A DNA stretch of 64,000 nt from Acholoe squamosa (taxonomy: Eukaryota > Annelida > Polychaeta > Phyllodocida > Polynoidae), in assembly GCA_949317995.1 (NCBI GenBank), contig OX439036.1:21612854-21676853 (forward strand), read 5' to 3'. Below the pieces are notes generated by a model, which had not been told where the DNA came from, did not search any database, and saw only the letters and a list, made by a program, of their open reading frames with translations. The position numbers and the translations under genes were made by a program. Position 1 is the stretch's first letter. Each line of letters starts with the position of its first letter. Shown one piece after another: positions 12,981 to 23,623 of the stretch.

Positions 12981-14365
12981 CAGTGCACAGGATTACAATA
13001 GAGTGTGTCTCTAATGAATGCCTTTCATTGTGTTACAACTGTCAGGAAGTGGTTAGGTTAGTCCTCATCCTTGACCTGGGCCAATAACACCAATTTGTAT
13101 TTGATTGGTTTTGAATAGTTGAACATGAACAAGAGACCGGTGGAAATCACACTGAGTACAGGATTAAGTTGAAAGGAGGCTGTGATCCATGCCTGTGTGA
13201 TGATCTGTCCTTATGGCAATGTGCATAGCCTGTCCACAAATCACATTGCAGTTCACATCTCACGACCCCTTTATGGTAAACTAATTGATTGGTGGGTGTG
13301 GTAGAAAGGGATAAACATCAGTCAATAGCCTACAAAGTCTCGTTTTACTTTACTCTCTTATACTTGGATAACTGTGTGGTTCATTGTGGACTTACACACA
13401 GCAAATAAATACAAACTCACCATGAATGGTTTGGCCTCCACTTTTCTGAATTAAACTTGTCAACTTGCTCTCTACATCAATAGGCGTGGTGAAAACCCAG
13501 GTAATAAAAGCACACATGGGAAGCAGATTATCAACACCTTGGTAAGGATCCAACTTACTCAATATTATAATCCCATGCTGACCAACACATAGAGTTTCAT
13601 GAAGCAACATATTGAACAGTTTATGCTAAGGCCTAGCCGTTTTTCTTTCTAAGACAAATTCTCTCATGTGGTTAACCCCAAGAATTGAAGAAAACCATAT
13701 CATTTGATTTAACACAAATACATCCCTTCTTAAGCTTTACCATTAATGGCCTGTCAATTAAGACCGGGCCCTTTATAAACCCCGACTACTATTGGCCTCT
13801 TACACACACAGAGATAATCGCTATGGACGGGTTCATCCCTCACAGAGGACGGTTTAGCCGTTGTGACATTCAGTTACCCATACAAGTATGGCCACCTTGG
13901 GTGCACATTCATGAATTTCATCCATGATAACCAGTATACCACTACACAACCATTCAGGGCATGTCCTGCTTCAGAGAACAGATTCCCTGTGCTGCTTACA
14001 ATGCAAAGTTTCAACTCTGTGCCAGATTCCTCCATGGCACTATGCTGCCTTCATTCACCCCTCTTATGTCAGAGGTCACAAAACAGGATCAAAGGCTATA
14101 AACATCTACCTATAGTAAACCTCTACTAATAAGCTAATATAAGTACTTCAGGCAATTACAATAACATTTACTAATACCTGCCAAGGAAGGATGAGGTAAA
14201 ATGAAAGAGCAAGAACAATGAAGGCCTTCCACCATAAATCTTAAAAAAATGCTGTACAGTGCCTCAGTGAAGACTACACCATGATACACTAATTCAATTT
14301 ACAGGTTTTAGAGCCCACTATGTGCATGTCTACACTGAATATGTCAAGTCTCAAGGGATCAGAAT
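12981..14365. other. No gene recognised
   Basis: Overlapping ORFs of 63-88 codons at 13685-14129 are in competing frames with unrecognised translations. No RNA gene or repeat was seen. Confidence 0.45.
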
Positions 14366-14442
14366 AGGGTGGTGTCCCACAGATACTGTACCATGCAGGC
14401 ACACACCGTTATAATGGTTATCTAGCCAACTTCACCTTTTTA
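14366..14442 (+). repeat. Dispersed repeat, copy 2 (partner at 8095)
   Basis: Partner of 8095-8170, with the same order of blocks and moderate divergence. Confidence 0.6.
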
Positions 14443-15602
14443 GTTGCAGCTGGTGTTGTGTTTTACTATTTACATCCATTCTGCTGGTACCTGGCACTAC
14501 ACAGATAACACCGGACACCAGTGGCCTTTGGTAGCGGCACCTAGTGGTGTCGGGGTGCTTCACAACACCCAAATGAAATAAAAGATTAGAATATCAAAGA
14601 CAACAATAAAAGGCTTAAATTGATTCTGAAGCATCCTAGCTAACGCCCAGCCTAATCATGGACTAATTGTCGCTCACTAGGATGTGGTAAAAAGCGAAGT
14701 AAATGTGTGGAAATATGATAAGAGCTTGGGGAAATGCCTAGGGAGGGGAGAGGCAAGGGAAGGGGAGGTGGCCAGAGGGAGGAGGGATGGTGTATTGTAA
14801 TTGTCTGCACCAGCGTTTGTGTAAATAGGTAATCAATGACAACTGTGTCTTGAGGCCATGATGGCCTTTATATACTCTTACAAACATGAAGCTCTGTCTT
14901 TAGGCCTTTGGTGGCACAGAAAGTCGAAGTTTGTAGTTGTACTTTGACAGTTGATGTAGCTGGGGTGTTGCCATGGGCGACTCTAAGAAAAGTTGGCCCA
15001 AGCTCACAAGAAAGGTACATAAAATGCATGATTACAAAGCCGAAGAAATCTATGCATGCTCATGGGAATGTTGGTAGAGATCTTTATTGTGAGCAATATT
15101 TTTGCACTGAAGGCAGTTCTGACATATACCTCCTATAGAAACATGCATAAAGAGAGATACAAACCATTTTTGTAGTCTGTTGCCCTCTTGAGCACTATCC
15201 CTTGTGTCCCTTCAGTAAAATATTTCAATTATTTACATGCTTACCCCCAATTGCAAATGGGACTAGTAAGGCTTTCTATATACAGGTAAGTAATGAATTA
15301 TTCATTCACAGAGGGCCAGGGGTAGTAGTGGGAATTTGCACAAAACGCGCAAACACTTTTATGCCCCTCCCATTGAGAGTGATTAAAATATTTTGTGCCT
15401 TCTTTTGAACCATAGTAGCATGCAAGCCTTTCCCTAGAAAGCGGAAACATCTTTTAAGCCTCCCATCTGATGAAGAGTTAAAACCTTTTCAAGCCCAATT
15501 CCCAGGAGGGGTCAAAACTATGTCCGGTCCTCCAAAACACTTCCCCTCCCCTCTAATGATAAATGATCAGTCCCTTTGAATAGATCTTTGAAACAGAGTT
15601 TA
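14443..15602. other. No gene recognised
   Basis: Unique sequence including a purine-rich stretch at 14735-14790. ORFs of 68-76 codons (14908-15138 and 15202-15408) are unrecognised. Confidence 0.45.
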
Positions 15603-15823
15603 CCCAGCAAATTGTCGTGAGTCCTGGTCAACCTGTGTGAAGTGGCTCACACATGTCGCTAGATGGAACACGACGTCGTTACAGCACAAGATCACCAGGA
15701 ATAGCTATTGCTATGCCACGTGAGTCTAACACACAGTGGCGAAAGATGCAGAATGAGTTATCACTCAAAAAGGAGTCACCATTGATGACCAATCATGGCG
15801 ACAGATGACGACAATTTGCTGGG
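15603..15823 (-). mobile_element. CCCAGCAAATTGTCGT element, short form (221 bp)
   Basis: It starts CCCAGCAAATTGTCGT and ends with its reverse complement ACGACAATTTGCTGGG. TA flanks both sides, a possible target duplication. Read on the minus strand it matches the first ~130 bp and last ~110 bp of the 1696 bp element at 18410-20105 end to end, lacking only that element's interior. No ORF. Confidence 0.85.
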
Positions 15824-16321
15824 TAGTGTGTATAAGCATTTTGGCTTGTCTGTCGTGTAGGTGGATAAGAGGGGGCAGGATTTGATATTAAAATTTCATG
15901 TGTAGAGTCTTCAGTGGACCATATATTCAGAATGGTGCCAGGTGGATAGACCACAGTACTTACCTTGTTTGCCAGTATGAATAAATGATTTGAAAAAAAA
16001 CAACACATGATTTTATCTGATTTCGTCGGTAGATTAACTATTCTTCAAACAGTCATGCTCCATCTGCCCTGCCTTTTTCCCTGCACATTTTGATAACACT
16101 GGACAATAATTGCATGAAGGTGCTTTGCATGTTTAATGCATGTAGAAATCCATGACCGTTTAAAATGTCAGCTGCAGCCAACAAACGCCAATATCAGAAG
16201 TATATTATAGTTCGCACACATCATGTTGGTGTTAATTGCAGAATACAGAAGGGACTATATAGTCACTATGTCACCTAAATCCACATCACGATACTAATAA
16301 TAGCCTAATGTAAACATTTAG
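15824..16321. other. No gene recognised
   Basis: Unique AT-rich spacer between two inverted-repeat elements. Confidence 0.5.
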
Positions 16322-16649
16322 CTCTTTCCAGCCGGCTCTATCATTGTTGAAAGTCCATAGAATACGGCAGATGGAGGTCCCAGGCACAGCTATATCATAC
16401 ATGGGGTTAGAGTGACCTTGGGGACAGAACCAATGTTTGTGAAATGCATTAGAAAATGACTGGTTTGTAAACTGTATGTACTTTCCTTCAATATGATACC
16501 ATGATACCTGGTATTATCTATTGAAAATAAGTATTGATGGGGCCCAGGATAATGCTATTAGATATCATAAATGCCCTCCTCATGGTGTATTAATGCACTA
16601 GCCGTATTTTACCTGGCAGTGTATTAATGCACTAGCCGGCTGGAAAGAG
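16322..16649. mobile_element. Inverted-repeat element with 16 bp perfect ends
   Basis: CTCTTTCCAGCCGGCT (16322-16337) is mirrored by AGCCGGCTGGAAAGAG (16634-16649). Near the right end GTGTATTAATGCACTAGCCG is directly repeated (16585-16604 and 16619-16638). The size, perfect ends and lack of ORF suit a MITE, but no second copy was seen, so this rests on the ends alone. Confidence 0.6.
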
Positions 16650-16951
16650 TTTTTCCTGTGAGTCTGTTCCCAGCAGTGCTGTCAGAGCAGAGACTGTTGG
16701 GTAATAGTCATTAAATATTCACAGAGTCTAGCCTGGTTTTGGCACCAAGGTGCTTATTATAAAACCCCTGGTACACACCGCAACATACCTCACCACAGGA
16801 AGCTCAATATACCTATATAGCCTGTCCATCTCCTAAAACTACAGTCTTAATGGAGTTATAGAACACTAAACCTTCATTTAGGTGCACTTGGCAATAAAGT
16901 ATAGGTTTCTACCTGGACCATAGTCTATGGCAATACAAATATGATAGAGAC

Positions 16952-17317
16952 CTGGAGGGTGTTGCTCCTATTGTAAAAAGAGCTGTGAGCATATGCCCTC
17001 TTTTCTAAACAAGTCGTGCACTGCTTCACCAAAGTACTTGCACTCACCACAGTAGTCTGAAAAGTCACCTGCCTTGTTTGAAATAGAGAGAGCGGCACTA
17101 CCAGGTACCTACTCATGTAACACACTCTATAGTTTATTATACTGACTGACTTCTCCCAACTAGAAACCTACTCAAATCCCCCCTTTACAGCACCATATTT
17201 GAATGACCACTTGTGAGCAACAAAAGGGACAAGTTATAGCTACATGAAAAGAAAGGACTGGAAACGAGGGCATTTTTAGCCAGCTCTTCCTCTTACTATA
17301 GGAGCAACACCCTCCAG
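16952..17317 (-). mobile_element. MITE family 'GTGTTGCTCC', copy 2, inverted
   Basis: Same family as 11586-11950, in the opposite orientation and 366 bp long. Ends are CTGGAGGGTGTTGCTCC and GGAGCAACACCCTCCAG. The minus-strand ORF at 16925-17125 and the one at 11774-11977 are internal to this family and decayed, so I reject them as genes. Confidence 0.85.
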
Positions 17318-17760
17318 AGATTAAGCCACAGTTAAGGGGTAAGTTGTCTGGCAAAATAACTGCCTTATTTGGCTCTTGCCTATCAGTAAAAACTCGAGTT
17401 ACGTAAAATCATACTGCAGGAATTAAAACATTAAGACATTCAATTGATACCATACCCAATATCAAAGTCCACACCATTATATCTTATGATATGGGCACAC
17501 CTTTAGAAGCTATGACTATGCTCATGCATTGTTATCGCTTGTGTTAGAAAAACACTGCAAGAGTAAGGCAGTAAGATACTCTCGATATCCTAAACCATGC
17601 AATCAACATGAATATAGACTTTAACTAGGTGCGTAGACATAGTCTCTATTATCGCACATGTGGATAATTAACATGCCTCTAATCCATATCATATATGTTG
17701 ACCATATTTGCACATCTTCTTTACAGTGTATGCGTGTGCTTTAGAGATATGTCACAGATG
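17318..17760. other. No gene recognised
   Basis: Unique AT-rich sequence. Confidence 0.5.
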
Positions 17761-17825
17761 AAGTCATCAGGTGATTGCTGAATACAAGATATACCCTGGT
17801 AGAAGGAGAATACAGAATTTAAGAT
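17761..17825 (+). repeat. 65 bp direct repeat, left copy
   Basis: Matches 18103-18167 with about three differences. It contains GTCATCAGGTGATTGCTG and GAATACAAGATATACCC. The 277 bp between the copies shows no LTR or TIR signals, so a simple segmental duplication is most likely. Confidence 0.85.
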
Positions 17826-18102
17826 ATAAGCAATTGTCAATGAGTATCGGATATTCTTTCATTGTATTCCCTGGGGTGAGACTGTCCGTATTCAATGACA
17901 CCTCACAGGCGGAGTTGAATGTGAGCATACTTCACCGCAGTGAATGCAATGCAATTTATCTCATGTGAGTTGACATTTGCATTCATTTCATGGTTTTTTG
18001 ATATAAAGACAATGAAAATGTACTGAATTGCAGCTAAGATTGGTTTGATTACACCATCAGAATCTTAATCGATCGTATAGGTAGGATATCATCATAGGTG
18101 GG

Positions 18103-18167
18103 AAGTCATCAGGTGATTGCTGAATACAAGATATACCCAGGTAGAAGGAGAATATAGAATTTAAGAT
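18103..18167 (+). repeat. 65 bp direct repeat, right copy
   Basis: Second copy of the repeat at 17761, offset by 342 bp. Confidence 0.85.
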
Positions 18168-18539
18168 TGATCTTGATTCTGTGAATATGAGCATGAAGCA
18201 AATCTACAAGCTATGTAATGTGCGTGCAAATACTGCTTTTTCTGCAAATCCCAACTTGAGAGGTTATGTAATTTATATCTCTATCCATATATAGGCCCAA
18301 TTCTGTTTTTATGAACCATCAAACAACCTATCATGATAATAATTGAGTCAAACCTATTATGTTCACGTGACGCACATTGGTCCTTTCCTTAGGAAGTTTT
18401 ATTTGCTATCCCAGCAAATTGTCGTTATCTGTCGCCATGATTGGTCATCAATGGTGACTCCTTTCTGAGTGATAACTCACTGCGTCATCTTTCGCCACTG
18501 TGTGTCAGTCTCACATGGCATGGCAATTTATCACAACAG

Positions 18540-19030
18540 TCACCAACATGATCTCACTCACTGCGTGAGTATGTGCCACCCCATGTCATCCCTCACAAAG
18601 CATGGTGACTTATCACCACCATCGCCAACATGGATCTAACTCACTGCGTGAGTATGTGCCACTGCCTGTCAACTCTCACTCAGAATGGCGGCTTATCACA
18701 AGCATCGCCAACATGGATCTGACTCACTGTGTGATTATGTACCACTCCCATGCCACTGGCATCAACTCTCACACATAATGGCGACTTATCACTACCATTG
18801 CCAACATTGGTCTCACTCAATGCGTGAACTTGTGTCACTCCATGTCAATGCTCTCTAAGGATTGCATCATCTGTCACTCACTCTCACTCAGAATGGCAAC
18901 TTATCACCACCATTGCCAGCCTTTGTCTCACTCAATGCGTGAATTTGTGTCACTCCAAGTCAATGCTCTCTGAGGATTGCATCATCTGTCACTCACTCTC
19001 ACTCACAGTGGCAACTTATCACCACCATTG
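18540..19030 (+). repeat. Internal tandem array 1, 83-105 bp units
   Basis: Five units, each with ACTCACTGCGTGAGTATG-like and GGCGACTTATCACCACCAT-like segments. Spacing between ACTGCGTG cores is about 83, 83, 103 and 105 bp. The last two units share an extra segment, CTCTSAGGATTGCATCATC. The unit resembles the element's left sub-terminal TCACTGCGTCATC...CGCCACTG. Confidence 0.8.
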
Positions 19031-19403
19031 CCAAAGGTGTTGAGACAGCACCACTGTTCCACATGTAGCCTATCTAGGAAGTGTGGGCATGAAGTATAAG
19101 TCCCATATGTATCAAATGTGCTTTGTTTCACACTGATTTCCATGTAATACTTCAGAGTTGAATCAAACAAGATTATATAGAGAGAATATCAATTGAATTT
19201 AGATAGAGGTATCTCTAAAATGAAAGCAACTATCCATAAACACCTTTTCTCTGGTTACAGGAAAAATACATAGGGAAATATCAACATGAACACCTTGTCT
19301 GTGGTTAGAGGGAAGATACATATGGCAATACCTTCTCTGGCAAAACATACTTTGATCTGGCAGATGTGAGGCTGCATGATGACCAATGTCGATGATCATG
19401 AGC

Positions 19404-20040
19404 TTTTCATCTAACAAGGTGAGTGATCACCAGCATCGCCATCACTGGTGAGTCTGAGTGATCACCACTCTCGCCATCCATGGTGAACCTGCGCTATGAC
19501 ATGGTGCGTGTTTCATCTAGCGAGGTGAGTGATCAACCGCCTTGCCATCCCTGGTGAGTGTGAGTCATCACGATCCTCGCCAACCGTGGTGAACATGCGC
19601 TATGGCATGGTGTGCGTTTCATCTAGCGAGGTGAGTGATCACTCGTGTCGCCATCCCTGGTGAGTGTGGGTGATCAAGATCCTCACCATCTGTGGTGAAC
19701 CTGTGCTATCACGAGGTACACGTTTTATCTAGCGAGGTGACTGATCACAATCCTTGCCATCCGTGGTGAATGTGCATTATGACGTGGTGTGCGTCTCATC
19801 TAGCGAAGTGAGTGATCACTCATGTCGCCATCCCTGGTGAGGATGAGTGATCACGATCCTCGCCATCCCTGGTGAACATGTGCTATGACGAGGTGCGTGT
19901 TTCATCTAGCGAGGTGAGTGATCACCCGCGTCGCCATCCCTGGTGAGTCTGAGTGATCACCATCCTCGCCATCTGAGGTGAGGCCATGTGATCACCACCA
20001 TTGCTATTCCTGGTGATCTTGTGCTATAGCGACGTCGTGT
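19404..20040 (+). repeat. Internal tandem array 2, ~106 bp units
   Basis: Six to seven units begin TTTCATCTAGCGAGGTGAG. Most are 106-107 bp, with one of about 71 and one of about 140. Each has two GTGATCAC-type palindromes and two TCGCCATCCCTGGTGA segments. The unit opening resembles the element's right sub-terminal TTCCATCTAGCGACATG. Confidence 0.85.
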
Positions 20041-20105
20041 TCCATCTAGCGACATGTGTGAGCCACTTCACACAGGTTGACGAGGAGTCACAACAATTTG
20101 CTGGG

Positions 20106-21366
20106 ATTGTTCTTCTGTTAGATGTGTGTCATCAGTGGCCCCTTAGTAGGAGCTGACAATCACAGGTCCCTTCTTACCTCTGACATTTCCCCTTGTTCCC
20201 CTCTGACCTGTGATCATTGAGCATCTCCAGGAATGGTACCAGACTAGTTCCCCCAAGGCTCTAAAGTACAAGCTAGAATTAGGGTTGAACACGAACAGCA
20301 CCATTTTGCAGGACATATGCCACGCAATTTATAATGCAACGCCCATTCAATATACTATTCAATATACTATTCAATCCTCAGTGAGTGGGCAGCACTGAGT
20401 AGGCTTCATATCAGATTCAGGATAACAGTGTCTATCAACTGCTGTCAAGGTACTTGTGTCATGTTAGTGTGAACTGAGAGAAAACAAGAAACCTCACCAG
20501 GTAACAGGAGATTGCATGAGACAATGTGAGATTAGACAGGAATGGGAGGGGGCATGCCAGACATGGCTAGCCACTATTACCATCCGTCAACACGCTGATC
20601 CCAAGGTCACAGAAAGGCCATCCTAACAGTGTATCCTCATGGACCCAACAGAGATAGCCCTGCACAGATAAGAGGGCTTCATGTATATTGGTAAGAGAGA
20701 GACTGAATCTGACAATGTTATGGATTGTGATCATTTGTGCTATTAAAGTATAACCTCTAGCTAATGTTCATATCACACTGAATGACACACTATGTAGATA
20801 GCCTGATGGCAGAAGTTTTGCTTCCTTGAAAAGGTCACCCACGGCAATACAAGTTCTGTGGCATCAAGCGAATGGCATGTGTCTTCTATATTTATATTTG
20901 TTAATGCCGACATGAAATGCCTTCAACAGTATTCTTAAAAGATGTTATCTACTGATACCACCAAGGACCGAAATAGATCATCTACATGTGTATAAGTCAC
21001 ATGTAGATAATCCTTATACAAGTCGGCCATCTTTTATAACAGCCCTTTCATTTGGGGAAACCATGTTACATATAATTTAAGATATTAGTGTAGTTAAAAT
21101 CAACGTAATAGAAGAAACATTTACGAGAGTAATACATGTGATGTACTTAAATCAGCAATGTGGTTATCATTTTTTCGCTCTACGTAGTTCACTCCTTGAA
21201 GGTTGAATCCTCCGCCTTGAGTCCCCACTTGCAGCTCCTGCACATAAAACCCATCATTAATTGCATTTCTGTAATTAGAGTCAAAGTTTGGCTGTGAAGT
21301 TACCCCTCAAACCACTGAGAGCATCCCTTGAATACCACACTGATATCTGTACCGGCATGTAGGACT
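20106..21366. other. No gene recognised
   Basis: Unique sequence. Minor items are a 10 bp motif (TTCAATATAC) repeated at 20344-20375 and an 11 bp-arm hairpin at 20980-21008 (ATCTACATGTG, 7-base loop, CACATGTAGAT). Confidence 0.5.
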
Positions 21367-21447
21367 ATATGTCTTTGAAGTAACTATATAGGTATATGTC
21401 TTTGAAGTAACTTTATAGCTATATGTCTTTGGAGTAATTATATAGGG
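21367..21447 (+). repeat. 27 bp tandem repeat, three copies
   Basis: Exactly three 27 bp units start ATATGTCTTTGAAGTAAC at 21367, 21394 and 21421; the third has about three substitutions. Confidence 0.95.
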
Positions 21448-21669
21448 GAAAGTTGCCTAATTTGGACTGGCTCTTAAATTAGACCACTCTTGTTTCCCCT
21501 AGTGACAGTAATAGGAACTAGGTTCCAATACTGCCATTTTATAGTCAGTATCACTAAAGTTCCTAATAACTTCCAAAAGTGTAACCTTTCTGTAGTTTTA
21601 TGCACATTTTTTGTGAAAAATGGTTTTTGGACCTCTTGATTTGCATCACTGCTTACTTGAACCCTCCTG

Positions 21670-21682
21670 GTTGCTAGGCAAC
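21670..21682. promoter_or_regulatory. RFX X-box-like palindrome
   Basis: GTTGCTAGGCAAC is a 13 bp palindrome matching the known RFX X-box consensus (GTTGCC/T half sites with R-GYAAC). Two similar sites lie at 34441 and 60686. Function in this location is unproven and no adjacent gene was found. Confidence 0.35.
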
Positions 21683-21936
21683 ATATTTCTGTTCAAAATC
21701 ATTTCATTTTTTAACCTCTTCCACCCCATGAAGCAGGATTTGCATGCAAATCCCATAGAGTACCAGAAATTCACGGATGAAAGGGTTAAGATGTCATATT
21801 ATACTTTTAGACTAAAATGAAATTTGATAAAAACCATTGTCATGTTTTAGAAAACAAACTATCAATGAGAAAGATGAAAAGTTGCCTAAATTGGAACAGC
21901 TTGAGCTGCCTAAATTGGACCATAGTTGTAATATTG

Positions 21937-21964
21937 GGTCCAATTTAGTTGCCTAAATTGGACC
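21937..21964. repeat. Perfect 12 bp-arm hairpin
   Basis: GGTCCAATTTAG, loop TTGC, CTAAATTGGACC. It is formed by two inverted copies of the surrounding repeat motif. Confidence 0.95.
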
Positions 21965-22350
21965 ACCCGGTGGGGCCTAGGCCTAGTTTTCTAAATTGGA
22001 TCAACATTTAACCTTTTTCTTACTCCAGTATGGAGCAAATTCACATGATGTTGATGGAAATACTAAGAGGACATCTGATATCATAATTATATTAAAAGTT
22101 CCCTAGTTTTATATATTTTTCAATATAATGAAAGTATAAGGAAATAGAAAACAATAGTGCATATTGGTCAAATTTAGGATACCAACTGGTCAAATTTAGG
22201 CAACCAGGTGCCTGAATTGGACCATTAGGCTTTGAATTTTAATTGCACACCCTGACCAGAGAAATTGAAATTCCTAGATTTTTATGCTATCACCATAAAG
22301 CTGTATGGTAACATCACAAAGTGCATACATTTTACATTCAAATTCATAGT

Positions 22351-22558
22351 GTAGGGGCCAGCTCTGGCTGTGAGTCCATGGCGGTATGCCATCTGTCCCC
22401 GTTCCGGTTGCACCAGCCCTCGGGGGCTGGTCAGCCGGTATAAGCTACCCCCCGTAGGTAGGGAGGAGTGTAGGGGCCAGCTCTGCCATAAGGCCAGCAG
22501 CCCCGTTTCTGGAGATCCCAGCCCCCAGGGGCTGGCATCCGGTGGTAGCTCCCCCTAC
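22351..22558 (+). repeat. Two diverged GC-rich direct repeats (TGTAGGGGCCAGCTCTG)
   Basis: Both copies begin TGTAGGGGCCAGCTCTG (about 22352 and 22469) and contain a CCAGCCC..GGGGCTGG hairpin and a CCGGT..TAGCT-CCCCC tail. The island is strikingly GC-rich against AT-rich flanks. The opening resembles the LTR start TGTAGGGGCCGGC at 41828, so these may be LTR fragments of a related element. That link is inference from about 12 bases. Confidence 0.6.
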
Positions 22559-22608
22559 ATGTGTATTATACTGATCCAGATGTAGATGGAAGGTAGAGAA
22601 TGTCAGAC

Positions 22609-22679
22609 TGGGAAGTAGATTAGCGGTAGAGCTTCCGCCTGCAGGTTGGAGGGTCCCGGGTTCGACTCCCGGTTTCTCC
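22609..22679 (+). tRNA. tRNA-Cys-like sequence (pseudogene or SINE head)
   Basis: A-box-like TTAGCGGTAGAGC and B-box GGTTCGACTCC are correctly spaced. The T arm is perfect (CCGGG/CCCGG), and a seven-base anticodon loop CTGCAGG gives GCA (Cys). The anticodon stem has a mismatch at its loop end. The acceptor stem GGGAAGT/TTTCTCC pairs poorly, so it is more likely a tRNA pseudogene or tRNA-derived SINE head than a working tRNA. A minisatellite follows at once. Confidence 0.5.
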
Positions 22680-22710
22680 AGGACATTTTCAGGGCCCTAG
22701 ACAGGGGGGT

Positions 22711-22915
22711 CCCATGTCCATTGTCGATTCTAAGAAATGGTTCTTGTCCCTTGTCTCTCAACCCTATGTCCATTGTCAATTTTAAGAAGTGGCCTTGTCC
22801 CTTGTCTCTAAGCCCATGTCCCTTGTCGATTTTAAGAAAGGTGCCTTGTCCCTTGTCTCTCAACCTTGTGTCCCTTGTCGATTTTAAGAAGTGGCCTTGT
22901 CCCCTTGTCGATTTT
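22711..22915 (+). repeat. ~51 bp minisatellite, about four units
   Basis: Units of 50-52 bp contain ATGTCCMTTGTCGATTTTAAG and CCTTGTCCCTTGTCTCT, starting near 22714, 22766, 22816 and 22868. ORFs on both strands (22603-22863 minus, 22646-23032 plus) run through it because of the repeat. The minus ORF also reads the tRNA-like sequence backwards. Confidence 0.85.
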
Positions 22916-23181
22916 ACCCGTCTGGGGCCCTATTTTCCGCTGACCTCTACAATAGAAATAATCACTGGACAGGAAAACGTTCTTAGGGGGTCCAAATTAA
23001 GAAACTTGCCCCTAGGTACCGTTTTCCTATAGTTTCATAGGAATAGGAATTAACACTTACAAATGTTCTCAACTTTATCTAGACCATTCATACATGATTC
23101 ACATGTATGTAGATCTTTGGAGAAGATGGCCATTACTCAATTTATCTATATTGAATCGTCCCTCAGTACAAAAAACAAACA

Positions 23182-23186
<5 letters not shown>

Positions 23187-23263
<77 letters not shown>
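23187..23263. repeat. (AT)38 microsatellite
   Basis: A perfect AT dinucleotide run preceded by (CAAA)n. Confidence 0.98.
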
Positions 23264-23264
<1 letters not shown>

Positions 23265-23623
23265 TAGGAGATGTGAAGGGAACATAGATAAGGAACTTCA
23301 CACACTCGCTTTCCTTCCCTCTGCCTAGGTATACCTATTTATGTTTGCCTCAGGTGCCAATAGTTCACAAACAGGGTATGGTTGATAATGATGATAGCTC
23401 AGCCCAAGGGTCCTACCTAGCTGTGTGCAGTGTAGTAGGAGGCTGCAGTCTTGTACATCTGTCACTGTAGAAACCTGTAGTATAATACTACCAATTTACC
23501 ACCCACCAAGTGCCCAGCACCAGGGGCAGACATAACTCTATACCTCCACTCCCTCTCTGCTACTGACATGTCCCTGGTCCTAGCATTATATTATGAAGAA
23601 TTGGTATTTCTCTACACCACCCA
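23264..23623. other. No gene recognised
   Basis: Unique sequence between the AT tract and the next transposon. Confidence 0.5.

Larger units (their letters stand above)
18410..20105 (+). mobile_element. CCCAGCAAATTGTCGT element, long form with internal satellites
   Basis: A 1696 bp element with ends CCCAGCAAATTGTCGT and ACAATTTGCTGGG; AT adjoins both ends. Sub-terminal sequence matches the 221 bp form at 15603 closely. The interior, absent from the short form, holds two tandem arrays whose units resemble the adjacent left and right sub-terminal sequence respectively. No transposase-like ORF is present. The architecture recalls foldback elements and satellite-carrying non-autonomous transposons described in invertebrates, but I do not assign a family. 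Confidence 0.85.
21446..22226. repeat. Foldback region of GTTGCCTAAATTGGACC motifs
   Basis: The motif GTTGCCTAAATTGGACC or variants occurs at about 21455, 21880, 21907, 21951, 21985 and 22210. It occurs inverted (GGTCAAATTTAGGCAAC) at about 21937, 22168 and 22190. Two copies abut head to head as a perfect hairpin at 21937-21964. Likely a decayed inverted-repeat element with repeated ends; boundaries approximate. Confidence 0.65.

Noticed and set aside
16925-17125. Minus-strand ORF shared with 11774-11977, considered as a MITE-encoded peptide
   Set aside because: The two translations are not co-conserved through the element and the frame is broken by indels; the DNA similarity is explained by the MITE itself.
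22609-22679. Functional tRNA-Cys gene
   Set aside because: The acceptor stem pairs poorly and no clear T-run terminator follows; kept only as a tRNA-like sequence.
22603-22863. Minus-strand ORF ending in an NRESNPGPSNLQ-type peptide
   Set aside because: That peptide is the antisense reading of a tRNA-like T arm and the rest is the 51 bp repeat; a common false annotation.
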